A DNA stretch of 64,000 bases, taken from assembly GCF_052113705.1 (NCBI RefSeq), contig NZ_JBGQOG010000012.1:68652-132651 (forward strand), written 5' to 3'. A program made the translations under genes and the position numbers. The notes beneath the pieces are model-generated. The model did not search any database. It saw nothing but the letters and a program-made list of their open reading frames with translations, and had not been told where the DNA came from. This document shows, piece after piece, positions 49,497 to 58,418 of this stretch. The DNA comes from JBGQOG01 sp052113705 (lineage in GTDB: Bacteria > Pseudomonadota > Alphaproteobacteria > Rhodobacterales > Rhodobacteraceae). Every line of letters begins with the position of its first letter. Position 1 is the first letter of the stretch.

Positions 49497-50702
49497 ATGA
49501 CCATTTTCAAACCCGCCGCGCGGGTGACCCGCATCAAACCCTCGCCCAGCACTGCCGCCGCCGCGCGCGCCACCGAATTGCGCGCCGCCGGTGTCGATCT
49601 GATCGACATGACCGTGGGCGAGCCGGATTTCGACACCCCCGAAAGCGTCAAAGCCGCCGCCGTTGCGGCCATCGCGGCGGGCGACACCAAATACACCCCC
49701 GTCAACGGCACCCCTGCCCTGCGCCGCGCCATCATCGCGCGGATGCAGCGGCGTCTGGGCGTGACGGTCGATCCGGCGGCGATTTCCGTGGGCGGCGGCG
49801 CCAAGCAGATCATTTTCCTGACCTTCATGGCCGCGGTTGAGGCGGGCGACGAAGTGCTGATCCCCGCCCCCTACTGGGTCTCCTATCCCGATATGGTGCT
49901 GGCCAATGAAGGCAGCCCGGTGATCCTTCCCTGCCCCGGCGAAGACGGGTTCAAGCTGACCCCCGCCGCGCTTGAGGCCGCGATCACCCCCAAAACCCGT
50001 TGGCTGGTGCTGAACGCGCCCTCGAACCCGACGGGTGCGGCCTACAGCGCGGCGGAGCTCGCGACTTTGGCCGAGGTGCTGCGCCGCCATCCCCAGGTCT
50101 GGGTGTTGACCGATGAGATTTATGACGAGATCTGGTTTGAACCGGGTCAGATCACCAGCCTGCTGACGGTTGCCCCCGATCTGGCGGAGCGGCTGATCGT
50201 CATCAACGGCGTGTCGAAAACCTATGCGATGACCGGCTGGCGGCTGGGCTATGCGGTCGGGCCGAAGCCCTTGATCGCGGCGATCAACAAGCTGCAATCG
50301 CAGATGTCCTCCTGCCCCTCCTCGATCAGCCAGGCGGCTGCGGTGGCGGCGCTTGGCGGCGATCAGGGCTTTTTGGCCGAGATGGTCACCGAGTACAAAG
50401 CCCGCCGCGATCTGGCGGTGGATCTGTTGAACGCGGTGCCGGGTCTGCACTGCAGCCTGCCGCAAGGCGCGTTCTACCTCTATCCCAACTGCGCCGGGGC
50501 CATCGGCAAGACCACGCCCGCGGGCAAGGTGATCGAGACCGATCTCGATTTCACCCTCTACCTGCTCGATTGCGGCGTCGCGGCCATTCACGGCGGGGCC
50601 TACGGCCTCTCCCCCTATTTCCGGATCTCCTTTGCCACGTCGCGCGATGCGCTGCGCGAAGGCTGTGCCCGGATCGCGGCCGCCATGGCCGCGCTGACCT
50701 AA
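49497..50702 (+). CDS. Class I/II pyridoxal-phosphate aminotransferase (aspartate type)
   Basis: A 401-residue fold-I aminotransferase. The PLP lysine is Lys241 (NGVSKTYAMTGWRLGY), with NAPSNPTGA and DEIYDEI for cofactor binding. The N-terminal part resembles the aspartate aminotransferase type (DMTVGEPDFDTP). It is followed 19 bases later by a RraA/aldolase-like gene in the same direction, so the two probably act in one catabolic route. Specificity is unknown. Confidence 0.9.
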   Translation: MTIFKPAARVTRIKPSPSTAAAARATELRAAGVDLIDMTVGEPDFDTPESVKAAAVAAIAAGDTKYTPVNGTPALRRAIIARMQRRLGVTVDPAAISVGGGAKQIIFLTFMAAVEAGDEVLIPAPYWVSYPDMVLANEGSPVILPCPGEDGFKLTPAALEAAITPKTRWLVLNAPSNPTGAAYSAAELATLAEVLRRHPQVWVLTDEIYDEIWFEPGQITSLLTVAPDLAERLIVINGVSKTYAMTGWRLGYAVGPKPLIAAINKLQSQMSSCPSSISQAAAVAALGGDQGFLAEMVTEYKARRDLAVDLLNAVPGLHCSLPQGAFYLYPNCAGAIGKTTPAGKVIETDLDFTLYLLDCGVAAIHGGAYGLSPYFRISFATSRDALREGCARIAAAMAALT

Positions 50703-50721
50703 CCTGAACCCGGAGGACTTC

Positions 50722-51396
50722 ATGCCCCATATCATCACCCGTATCGACCGCCCGACCCCGGCAGAGGTGGCGGCGCTCGCCCCCTTTGGCACTGCCACCA
50801 TCCATGAGGCGCAGGGCCGCTCGGGCGCGCTGTCGTCGCGGATCAAGCCGATTGACCGCACCATGCGGCTCTGCGGTCCGGCCTTTACCGTGGCCTCGGC
50901 CCCGCGCGACAACATCATGCTGCAACTGGCGATCAACTATGCCCAGGCGGGCGATGTGATCGTGGTTTCGGCCGGAGAATACGAAGAGGCGGGCTGCTTT
51001 GGCGATGTGCTGGGCAATGCCTGTCTGGCCAAGGGCATCGCCGGGGTCGTTACCGATACCGGCGTGCGCGACACCGCCGATCTGATCAAACTGGGGCTGC
51101 CGGTCTTCTCGCTCAGCGTCTGCATCAAGGGCACCGTCAAGGAAACCCTGGGGCAGATCAACAAGCCGGTCATCATCGGCGGCATCGAGGTTCGCCCCGG
51201 TGACATCATCAGCGGCGATGCCGATGGTCTGGTCGTGGTTGAACGCGAACGCGCGGCGGAAGTGGCGCAGCTCTCCAAAGCCCGCGAAGAGGCCGAGGCC
51301 GATTACATCCGCCGCTACAAAGCAGGGGAAAGCGTGATTTCGGTCTCCAATCTGGCGGCGGTGCTGGCCGCCAAGGGGCTGACAACCGATCTTTGA
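50722..51396 (+). CDS. RraA-like / HMG-CHA aldolase-family protein
   Basis: A 224-residue RraA-like protein. The GVVTDTGVRDTADLIKLGLPVFS stretch carries the conserved Arg/Asp of the class-II HMG/CHA aldolases, and GDIISGDADGLVVV is the metal-side motif. This family includes pyruvate aldolases such as 4-carboxy-4-hydroxy-2-oxoadipate aldolase, oxaloacetate decarboxylases and the RNase E regulator RraA. Its place after an aminotransferase suggests aldolase or decarboxylase action on a 2-oxo acid. Confidence 0.85.
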   Translation: MPHIITRIDRPTPAEVAALAPFGTATIHEAQGRSGALSSRIKPIDRTMRLCGPAFTVASAPRDNIMLQLAINYAQAGDVIVVSAGEYEEAGCFGDVLGNACLAKGIAGVVTDTGVRDTADLIKLGLPVFSLSVCIKGTVKETLGQINKPVIIGGIEVRPGDIISGDADGLVVVERERAAEVAQLSKAREEAEADYIRRYKAGESVISVSNLAAVLAAKGLTTDL

Positions 51397-51445
51397 CCTC
51401 TGCCCTCCGATCTTTGCGCGCCTCCCCGTTCGCCAAAGATCGCTG

Positions 51446-51477
51446 CCCCCGGTGTCGCAAGACGCCGGGGGTTTTTT
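51446..51477 (+). terminator. Intrinsic terminator after the RraA-like gene
   Basis: An 11-bp GC-rich stem (CCCCCGGTGTC with GACGCCGGGGG, one G-T pair, GCAA loop) is followed by TTTTTT, about 50 bases after the stop codon. Confidence 0.9.
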
Positions 51478-51548
51478 CATGCCGTGTCACGCCGGAGGTT
51501 GCGGGCCGATCCGCAGTCATCAGCAGGCACGTGGACGGGCGGCACGCG

Positions 51549-51578
51549 AAAAGGCCCGGCATCTCGCGAGGCCGGGCC
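51549..51578 (-). terminator. Intrinsic terminator of the TRAP operon
   Basis: GGCCCGGC and GCCGGGCC pair perfectly around a 10-base loop; on the minus strand TTTT follows. It lies 30 bases after the TRAP large-permease stop. Confidence 0.75.
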
Positions 51579-51607
51579 ATCATGGTCTGTGGAGGTGGTG
51601 GGGCGGT

Positions 51608-52915
51608 CTAGCTGCCCAGCAAGAGGTTGGGCATCACATTGACGATCCCCGGGAACACCGCCAGCAGGATGACAAATCCCATCATGATCAGCAGATAGGG
51701 AAAGGTCACCCGCGCGATGAAGGGCGTGCTGCGCCCGGTGATGTTCTGGATCACCGCAAAGTTGAAGGCCACGGGCGGCGTGATCTGCGCCATCTCCACC
51801 ACCAGCACGATAAAGATACCAAACCAGACCTTGTCAAAGCCCGCCGCTTCGACAATCGGCAGCACCACCGGCAAGGTGGTCGCGATCATCGAAAACCCCT
51901 CAAGCGCCGTGCCAAGGATCAGATAGAGCACCATCAGCGCGATGATCAGCATGGTCGGCGAGAGGTTCCAGTCCGAGACCGTGCCCGCCACCGCCTCGGG
52001 GATCCCGAGAGTTGAGGTGATGTTGCCGAGGACGGATGCGCCCAGAATGATCATCCCCATGACCGAGCAGGTCTGAACCGCGCCCAGACAGATGTCGCGC
52101 AGCACCTTGGCATTCAGCGCACCCTGCATGAGCGAGACGATGAAGGCGCCCACGACCCCCAGAGCGGCCGCTTCGGACGGGGTGGCCAGACCGCCATACA
52201 TCGAGCCGAGCACGCAGATGATCAGGAACATCGCCGGGGCCAGATCCTTGAGCGCCGCCACCCGTTGGCGCAGCGGCATGTGGCGCAGCGCCCGTTCGCT
52301 CTCGGGCACGAAATCGCGCCGGATCGTCGAATGGATCATGATCCAGCCCGAGAAGATGCTGGCCAGCAGCAGGCCCGGCAGGAATCCGGCGGTAAAAAGG
52401 CGCAACACAGATTCCTCGGCCAGCACGCCATACATGATCATCACCGTCGACGGCGGGATCAGAAAACCCAGCGTCCCCGCCCCGGCCAGCGAGCCGATGG
52501 CCACCTCAGCGGAATAGCCGCGCGCGAGCAGTTCCTTGAGGGTCATCCGGCCCACCACCTGCGTCGTGGCCGCCGAAGAGCCGGAGATCGCGGCAAAGAT
52601 CGAGCAGCCGATCACATTGACATGCAAGAGACGCCCCGGCAGCAGCCCCGCCCAGGGGGCAAGGCCCTTGAACAAGGCCTCTGACAATTTGGTGCGGAAC
52701 AGAAACTCGCCCATCAGGATGAACAGCGGCAGCGCCACCAGATCCGGCGTGGTCAGGATGTTGAACACATATTGCGGCAGCACCTTGTCCATCGGCAACG
52801 ATGTGAACAGATACCCCAGCCCCAGGCCGGTGAACAAAAGCGCGATGCCAATCCACGCGCCCATGGCGAGCGAGCCGAACAGCAGGCCAAACAGGCTGGT
52901 CACGATGACGCCCAT
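51608..52915 (-). CDS. dctM: TRAP transporter large permease
   Basis: A 435-residue DctM-type protein with about 12 hydrophobic segments; the AISGSSAATTQVVGRMTL and GTLGFLIPPSTVMIMYG stretches are typical of the large TRAP subunit. It imports a carboxylate or similar acid with Na+. It is the last gene of a three-gene TRAP operon facing the aminotransferase/aldolase pair. Confidence 0.9.
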   Translation of the reverse strand: MGVIVTSLFGLLFGSLAMGAWIGIALLFTGLGLGYLFTSLPMDKVLPQYVFNILTTPDLVALPLFILMGEFLFRTKLSEALFKGLAPWAGLLPGRLLHVNVIGCSIFAAISGSSAATTQVVGRMTLKELLARGYSAEVAIGSLAGAGTLGFLIPPSTVMIMYGVLAEESVLRLFTAGFLPGLLLASIFSGWIMIHSTIRRDFVPESERALRHMPLRQRVAALKDLAPAMFLIICVLGSMYGGLATPSEAAALGVVGAFIVSLMQGALNAKVLRDICLGAVQTCSVMGMIILGASVLGNITSTLGIPEAVAGTVSDWNLSPTMLIIALMVLYLILGTALEGFSMIATTLPVVLPIVEAAGFDKVWFGIFIVLVVEMAQITPPVAFNFAVIQNITGRSTPFIARVTFPYLLIMMGFVILLAVFPGIVNVMPNLLLGS

Positions 52916-52982
52916 GATAAGTCCTTTGTGATGTCATAGCCTTGCGGCGCGCGTCCTCCGATGGTGCATCGGGGCCGCCGGA

Positions 52983-53561
52983 TTATTCGATGGCGGTGGC
53001 AGCCCCAAGATCGGGGCGGTCCAGCGGGCGCCCGGTCAGGGCCGCGATCAGACGCACGGCCATTTGCAGGGCGAGAATGGTGGCCCCGAGGGCCAGAACG
53101 GATTGCGGAATCCACAGCGGCGTAAAGCTGTCCTGGGACACTTCGCCATAGCCGTAGGTGCGCAGCGCCAACCGCACGAGCGTGACGGCCAGAAAACCGC
53201 ACAGCGCAGTGCCGAGCAGCGCCGAAAACAGCTCCAGCGCCGCCGCAAAGCGCCCGCGTCCTGCGCGCAGCAGGATCTCGACCCGCAGTTGCAGCCCCGC
53301 CCGCAGCGTCATCCCGGCGCCCAGCAGAAACGAGGACCCCATCAGATAGGCGCTGTATTCCCAGCCGATGCCGATGCCCGAGGGCATCGCGGGAATGAAC
53401 CGCGCCAGAAAGGCCACGATGATTTCCGCAAGGACAAGGCCGGTCAGCCCGAGGATGCACCCGGCGGCAGCCCAGCCGCCGGTCACCGACAACAGGTCCG
53501 CGGTGCGTTGCAGCACCGCGATCCCGCCGGTTTCCTCCTGAGGGGTCGAAGGAAGCGTCAC
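52983..53561 (-). CDS. dctQ: TRAP transporter small permease
   Basis: A 192-residue protein with four hydrophobic segments, including the DctQ-type core WEYSAYLMGSSFLLGAGMTLRAGLQLRVEILL (about residues 70-100). The start is uncertain: GTG at 53561, with GGTGGAG 5 bases upstream, or GTG at 53570. The upstream extension to 53669 overlaps the binding-protein gene. Confidence 0.75.
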   Translation of the reverse strand: MTLPSTPQEETGGIAVLQRTADLLSVTGGWAAAGCILGLTGLVLAEIIVAFLARFIPAMPSGIGIGWEYSAYLMGSSFLLGAGMTLRAGLQLRVEILLRAGRGRFAAALELFSALLGTALCGFLAVTLVRLALRTYGYGEVSQDSFTPLWIPQSVLALGATILALQMAVRLIAALTGRPLDRPDLGAATAIE

Positions 53562-53571
53562 GATCTCCACC

Positions 53572-54573
53572 TCAGTTCGATGCCAGTGAAGCTTTATAGG
53601 CATCGACGATTTCTTTCGCCGCCGGCACCCGCTCAAAGAAAGCTTCCTGCACCGGCACCGCCTTTTCAAGCAATTGCGCGCGCAGCTCCGGGCTGATCTC
53701 TTTCAGCACCATGTCATGCTTTTCCATCTCTTCGATGCTGGTCACATCGCCCTGACGCGAAACCTCCCAGAACACCGGCTCCAGCTTGGCCGATACTTCC
53801 TCGATGGCGGTCTGGTCTTCGGCCGACAGCTTGTTCCAGGTGTCGAGGTTGATCGTCACCGCATTCGACCCCCAGGTGTGGTTGGTCGGGTAGATGTTTT
53901 TCAGGAATTCCCAGAACTTGCCATCCACGCCCGAGGTGGCCGAGGTCGCGACGCCTTCGACACGTTTCGAGGCGAGCGCGGGCAGCAATTCGCCCCAGGG
54001 CATCACCACGCCGTTCATGCCAATCGCCGAAATGATGTCGACGGTGTTCTTGTCAGCGCCGCGCACCGGAATGCCGCGAAAATCGTCGATCGACTGGATG
54101 TCTTTGTTTACATAGACATATTGAGCGGGCGACGGCACCATATAGAGGATTTTCTGGTTGTGCTTGGCCGCCAGCTCTTCAAACACCGGGCGCAGGAAGG
54201 CGTGATAGGCCTTCAACCCGTCCATCGAGTCGATCAGGAAGGGCACGCCTTCAGCGCCAAACATCGGATCCACGCCGACCTGCTGGCTGATGTTGATGTC
54301 GGCCATGTCCACCAGGCCGTCGCGCACCGCCGTCAGCTGATCCGGGCCCTTGAAGCCAAGCGCACCCGCCGCCTTGACCGAAATGATCACCTCGCCATTG
54401 GTGGCGGTTTGGACTTCGTCGGCAAATTTCATCGCGTTCTGCACCATGAAATTGCCCTCGGGCAACACGTCCGCAAGGTTCAGCCGCGTCTCGGCCGAGG
54501 CCGAGGTGGCGACGCCGCCGAGCAAAATGGCGGCCAAGGCACCAAAGCGCGCTGCATGCACGTTGAAGGTCAT
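53572..54573 (-). CDS. dctP: TRAP transporter periplasmic binding protein
   Basis: A 333-residue DctP-type protein with a signal peptide (cleaved after ATSASA) and ETRLNLADVLPEGNFMVQNAMKFAD as mature start. PVRGADKNTVDIISAIGMNGVVMPWGELLPAL is the ligand-contact region, with the conserved Arg. It starts the TRAP operon, 260 bases from the divergent LysR gene. Ligand probably a carboxylate. Confidence 0.88.
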   Translation of the reverse strand: MTFNVHAARFGALAAILLGGVATSASAETRLNLADVLPEGNFMVQNAMKFADEVQTATNGEVIISVKAAGALGFKGPDQLTAVRDGLVDMADINISQQVGVDPMFGAEGVPFLIDSMDGLKAYHAFLRPVFEELAAKHNQKILYMVPSPAQYVYVNKDIQSIDDFRGIPVRGADKNTVDIISAIGMNGVVMPWGELLPALASKRVEGVATSATSGVDGKFWEFLKNIYPTNHTWGSNAVTINLDTWNKLSAEDQTAIEEVSAKLEPVFWEVSRQGDVTSIEEMEKHDMVLKEISPELRAQLLEKAVPVQEAFFERVPAAKEIVDAYKASLASN

Positions 54574-54833
54574 CAGACTTCCTTTCCCTGTTATTGTTTC
54601 CGGCGCGCTCGTTCCGGGGAAATTGGCTTCGCCCCGTCGGTCACCGGATTGCTATACTTCACCCCTTCACGCTACCCGGCACGATGCCCCGTCACAAAAT
54701 GCTAGTTCACTCTGATATGATTGGATTTCGTTATGAGCGGTCCGGCGGCATTGTCGACAGGGGGTCGTAAAGCGTATCACTTGTGTCAGGCGATGGCCCC
54801 CCGCGGGGGCCGCAGATTGCAGGGGAGGGCTGG

Positions 54834-55799
54834 ATGGACACGCGCCGGTTGCACGCATTCGTCAAGATCATTGATGTCGGCAGCATCACGCGGGCCTCGG
54901 CCATCCTGCACATCGCGCAACCCGCCCTCAGCCAGCAGATCGCCGCGCTCGAGGCGCATTTCGGCAAGCCTTTGCTGCTGCGGTCAAAACGCGGCGTGGT
55001 GCCGACCGAAGCGGGGCTGGTGCTCTACCGTCATGCCCAGCTGATGCTGCGGCAACTGGAGCAGGCCCAGGCCGATATTTCCAGCACCTCGACCAGCATT
55101 TCCGGTTTCGTCTCGGTCGGCCTGGCGCCCCTCAGCGGCGGGTCGTTTCTCTCCACCCGCCTGTTGAAGCGCGTGCGCGAAAGCCATCCGGGCATCGTGT
55201 TGCAGATCAATGAGAACATCGGCGGCGTGATCAGCGAGATGATCATGACCGGGCGCATGGACCTGGCCTTCATCTATGATCCGGGCGAAATCCGCGGTGT
55301 CTCGTTTGAACCGGTGCTGGCGGAAGATCTCTACCTCGTTTCGCGGATCATCGGCGACGGCGGGACGCAGGCGGATGGAACCGTGCCAGGGACGCCCGAG
55401 GCCGAGGTGACCTTTACCGAGGCCGCCGAGCATAACCTGATCCTGCCGAGCCGCATTCACACGGTGCGGCAGCTGATCGACACCACGTTTTCGCGGGTGG
55501 GTCTAAGCGCCCGGATCGTGGCCGAAACCGAATCCGTGCCGATCATGATGCAGGCGGTCCGCGACGGAATTGGATCGACCATCCTGCCCTGGTCGGCGGC
55601 CTTTGCCATCGTGCAGCAAGACCCCGGCCTGCAATTGCGGCGGATCATCAAGCCGAACATGCAAACCAACATGTCGATCTGCGTCTCCGATCAATTGCCG
55701 CTGTCTGAACCTGCGAGCATTGTCAGCGAGATCCTGACCGAACTGGCCCACAGCTTTGCCGTCGAAAATGCCACCCGCGGGGTCCGCAGCCGGCGCTGA
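54834..55799 (+). CDS. LysR-family transcriptional regulator
   Basis: A 321-residue LysR protein. The winged helix is residues 1-62 (MDTRRLHAFVKIIDVGSITRASAILHIAQPALSQQIAALE), then an effector-binding domain. The ATG at 54834 follows AGGGGAGG. It is divergent from the TRAP operon and probably regulates it, and perhaps the aminotransferase/aldolase genes on the far side. It resembles the Nac/Cbl-like branch, but the inducer is unknown. Confidence 0.88.
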   Translation: MDTRRLHAFVKIIDVGSITRASAILHIAQPALSQQIAALEAHFGKPLLLRSKRGVVPTEAGLVLYRHAQLMLRQLEQAQADISSTSTSISGFVSVGLAPLSGGSFLSTRLLKRVRESHPGIVLQINENIGGVISEMIMTGRMDLAFIYDPGEIRGVSFEPVLAEDLYLVSRIIGDGGTQADGTVPGTPEAEVTFTEAAEHNLILPSRIHTVRQLIDTTFSRVGLSARIVAETESVPIMMQAVRDGIGSTILPWSAAFAIVQQDPGLQLRRIIKPNMQTNMSICVSDQLPLSEPASIVSEILTELAHSFAVENATRGVRSRR

Positions 55800-56140
55800 G
55801 AAGCCTCTGCCCCCGGCAGAGAGAACAAGGACGGGACCTTTTCCCACCCCAATGTCCGGCAGGATGGCCGCCCGCATGTTGCGGCTTCTTGCTGGCACAG
55901 GCCCTGATCGCAGCGGCCTCTCTTGTGGTCGGGTCTCCGCCCCCCCATATCTGCACTGCGCAGCCGGCATCTGTCCCGAAACACGGGCCTCTCAGGCGGC
56001 GGTGATCACTGTTTTCAGACAATCCACACAGCAGCGCGACGCCGCAACCCCTCGGGCGCCTTCGGGTTCCGGGCGGCGGCGAGGGCGTTCGATCAACATA
56101 TCTGAACGGGGCGCATTGCCCCCGAAACCGGAGTCGGACC
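55800..56140. other. 341-base gap without a gene
   Basis: No protein family or RNA was recognised between the LysR gene and the 43-residue protein. Confidence 0.5.
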
Positions 56141-56272
56141 ATGGCCAAGGGGCAAAAGCGTACCAACAAGGAAGTGAAGAAGCCGAAACAGGTCAAAGCC
56201 GCACCGGTTGAACCGGTGCTGTTTGCCAAGGGCGCAGGCTCTATCGGGGCCAAGCCCGGGAAAAAAGCCTGA
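56141..56272 (+). CDS. Small basic protein, 43 residues
   Basis: An ATG at 56141 opens a short frame, MAKGQKRTNKEVKKPKQVKA followed by APVEPVLFAKGAGS and KPGKKA, ending TGA at 56272. It has about 12 Lys/Arg and is hydrophilic throughout, with no hydrophobic core. Small proteins beginning MAKGQxRxNKExKKPK recur in alphaproteobacteria as I recall, which suggests a real conserved gene. No function is known. The upstream region has CCGGAG-like bases but no strong Shine-Dalgarno. Confidence 0.65.
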   Translation: MAKGQKRTNKEVKKPKQVKAAPVEPVLFAKGAGSIGAKPGKKA

Positions 56273-56358
56273 CAGAAAGCCGGGTACGGGCTCAGGCCCA
56301 ACCTGCCCCTCCGGCGGCCCTGTCGCGGCGGCGCGGCAGCCGCGAGAGGTTTGCCGCA

Positions 56359-57030
56359 CTAGGCCCGGCGCAGGTGGAAATGGTCCACAAAGCGCTGGCC
56401 AAGCGCCGGATCTCCCTGAAACCGCGGGGCATCCTGCGCAAGCCAATGGTCGAGCGGCCTTTTGCCATAGACCACCGCCGCGATGAGATTGGCGGTACCG
56501 GCGAACAGGATATCCCCCTCGGCAGGGCCGCGCTCCACATGCCAGCTGCCTGCCACCAACGTTCCGCGAAAGCTCTCGCGGCCGAGGTCGAACCCGGCAT
56601 GGATCACCGCACAGGGCGCGTTTTGGGGTGCCGCCATCGCCCGCATCGACAGCATCAGCGCCGATGGGCTGATGTGTTTGGACGGATCATGCCCCGGTAG
56701 AGTGGCACCCCAGCGGCAGAGCGCCTCAATCACCGGCCAGACGGCGTAGCCCCGCGGCGTCAGCTCATAGACCTGCACCCCCGCGGGCTCTGGCATCTGT
56801 ACGCGGTGCAGAACGCCCCCCGCCTCCAGGCCCTCCAGCCGCTGCGTCAGCACCGAAGCGCTGATCCCGGGCAGGCCCGCGCGGATCAGGCTGAACCGCT
56901 TGGCCCCCAACATCAGCTCACGGATCACCAACAACGCCCAGCGGTCTCCCAACAGGTCCAGCGCGTGCGCTGCGATACAGCCCTCATCATAGAGGCTGCG
57001 GGGCGCGCGGGCGGGCCGTGTATCGGGCAT
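56359..57030 (-). CDS. HxlR-family regulator with C-terminal ligand-like domain
   Basis: A 223-residue protein. Residues 10-105 are an HxlR winged helix (ALDLLGDRWALLVIRELMLGAKRFSLIRAGLPGISASVLTQRL split at about 25-66). The C-terminal part (about 140-223) is extra to the usual 110-residue HxlR and looks SCP2-like (GTLVAGSWHVERGPAEGDILFAGTA), suggesting ligand sensing. The ATG at 57030 is used; a TTG three codons upstream is also possible. It is divergent from the DUF1428 gene. Confidence 0.85.
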   Translation of the reverse strand: MPDTRPARAPRSLYDEGCIAAHALDLLGDRWALLVIRELMLGAKRFSLIRAGLPGISASVLTQRLEGLEAGGVLHRVQMPEPAGVQVYELTPRGYAVWPVIEALCRWGATLPGHDPSKHISPSALMLSMRAMAAPQNAPCAVIHAGFDLGRESFRGTLVAGSWHVERGPAEGDILFAGTANLIAAVVYGKRPLDHWLAQDAPRFQGDPALGQRFVDHFHLRRA

Positions 57031-57042
57031 CGTTGTCAAAAC

Positions 57043-57052
57043 CTATCAATAG
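57043..57052. promoter_or_regulatory. Possible HxlR operator
   Basis: CTAT-CA-ATAG is a short inverted repeat in the A/T-rich 78-base gap between the divergent HxlR and DUF1428 starts. Its arms are only four bases with partial outer pairing, so the assignment is weak. Confidence 0.3.
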
Positions 57053-57108
57053 TTGTTTTTTGCAACTTACTTCGGCAAACTTGCTTCTGCAACAGGGGGA
57101 GAATTGCC

Positions 57109-57465
57109 ATGCCTTACATCGACGGATTTGTCATTCCCGTGCCCACTACCAACCGGGAAGCCTACCGCGCGCATGAAGCAAAATGGTGGGGGACGTTCCA
57201 GAAGTTGGGGGCGCTTTCGCTGGTGGTTGGATGGGGCAATGACGTGCCCGCCGGCAAACAGACCGATTTCATGCGCGCTGTCGCCGCCACCGCCGAGGAA
57301 ACCGTGGTGTTTTGCTGGATGACCTGGCCGGACAAGGCCACGCGCGATGCGGCCTATCAGCAGATCATGGAAACCACGCCCGACATGACGGGCATGCCTT
57401 TTGACGGCAAACGGATGATCTATGGCGGCTTTGAACCTCTGTTGATGGAGGGCACCGCAGCATGA
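57109..57465 (+). CDS. DUF1428 family protein
   Basis: A 118-residue DUF1428 protein (MPYIDGFVIPVPTTNREAYRAHE... PFDGKRMIYGGFEPLL), with a ferredoxin-like dimer fold known from structures of the family; no reaction is known. Its stop overlaps the next gene's start (ATGA), so they are co-translated. The divergent HxlR gene probably controls both. Confidence 0.87.
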   Translation: MPYIDGFVIPVPTTNREAYRAHEAKWWGTFQKLGALSLVVGWGNDVPAGKQTDFMRAVAATAEETVVFCWMTWPDKATRDAAYQQIMETTPDMTGMPFDGKRMIYGGFEPLLMEGTAA

Positions 57466-58238
57466 CCCATCATGGCAGCCCCTGTTGGTATGAGCTTTCC
57501 ACCACCCCCGGCGCACTCGCCGATGCCGGGGCGTTTTACGCCAGGGTTCTGGGCTGGTCGGTAGAGGATGCGGGCATGCCTGACTTTACCTATCATCTGG
57601 CACAGGCGGGGGGGGAGATGGTGGCCGGGCTGATGGAGATGCCCGCCGATGTCGCGGGCATGCCGCCCTTCTGGCTCCTCTATTTCGCGGTGGAGGATGC
57701 CGACGTCGCGGTGGCGCAGATGCAGGCGGCGGGGGCAACGGTGCACCGGCCCGTCACGCCGATCCCCGGAACCGGCCGTTTCGCCATTCTCGCCGATCCG
57801 CAGGGCGCGGCGTTTGGCGTTCTGGAACCACTCCCCGGCGGGACGGGCACCGCTTACAATGCTCAAAAACAGGGCCATGGAAACTGGCATGAGCTGATGT
57901 GCGGCGACCCCAAGGCCGCAATGGGCTTCTACGGACCGATGTTCAATTGGCAAACCAGCCGCAGCATGGATATGGGAGCGATGGGCACCTATGACGTGTT
58001 CGCCTGGCAGGGCACCGACATTGGCGGCATGTTGCGCGCGATGCCCGGGCCCTCCGGCGCGGGGCAGGCATTCTGGTTGCCCTATTTCGGTGTCGACAGC
58101 GCCGAGAAGGCCATGGCGCGGATCACGGCGGCCCGGGGGGCCATTAAGAATGGTCCGATGGAAGTGCCCGGGCCCGCCTATATCGTCATCGCCACCGATC
58201 CACAGGGCGCGGCCTTTGCCGTGGTCGGCCCCAAGTAG
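57462..58238 (+). CDS. Tandem VOC (glyoxalase/bleomycin-resistance) protein
   Basis: A 258-residue protein made of two VOC domains of about 120 residues each, the first starting GSPCWYELSTTPGALADAGAFYARVLGWSVED and the second GHGNWHELMCGDPKAAMGFYGPMFNWQTSRSMDMGAM. Each half ends with a DPQGAAFAV/FGV strand. Such duplicated VOC proteins are often annotated as hydroxylase-like or glyoxalase-like; metal ligands cannot be confirmed. It follows DUF1428 with an ATGA overlap. Confidence 0.86.
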   Translation: MTHHGSPCWYELSTTPGALADAGAFYARVLGWSVEDAGMPDFTYHLAQAGGEMVAGLMEMPADVAGMPPFWLLYFAVEDADVAVAQMQAAGATVHRPVTPIPGTGRFAILADPQGAAFGVLEPLPGGTGTAYNAQKQGHGNWHELMCGDPKAAMGFYGPMFNWQTSRSMDMGAMGTYDVFAWQGTDIGGMLRAMPGPSGAGQAFWLPYFGVDSAEKAMARITAARGAIKNGPMEVPGPAYIVIATDPQGAAFAVVGPK

Positions 58239-58418
58239 CATCCGGCGACAACCGCCCGCATCCGCCGTCTTGATCCGGGCGCATATGTCCGGCACCGGGC
58301 GGCGGCCCCAACACATTTGCAGGCCCGCGCCCGGCCTCGGATTTGGCGCGCGGATTTGGCGGGTGCCGCCCGCAGCGCCGCGCCTCCGGTTCAGCGGCTC
58401 AACCCGTTGGCCCTGCTG

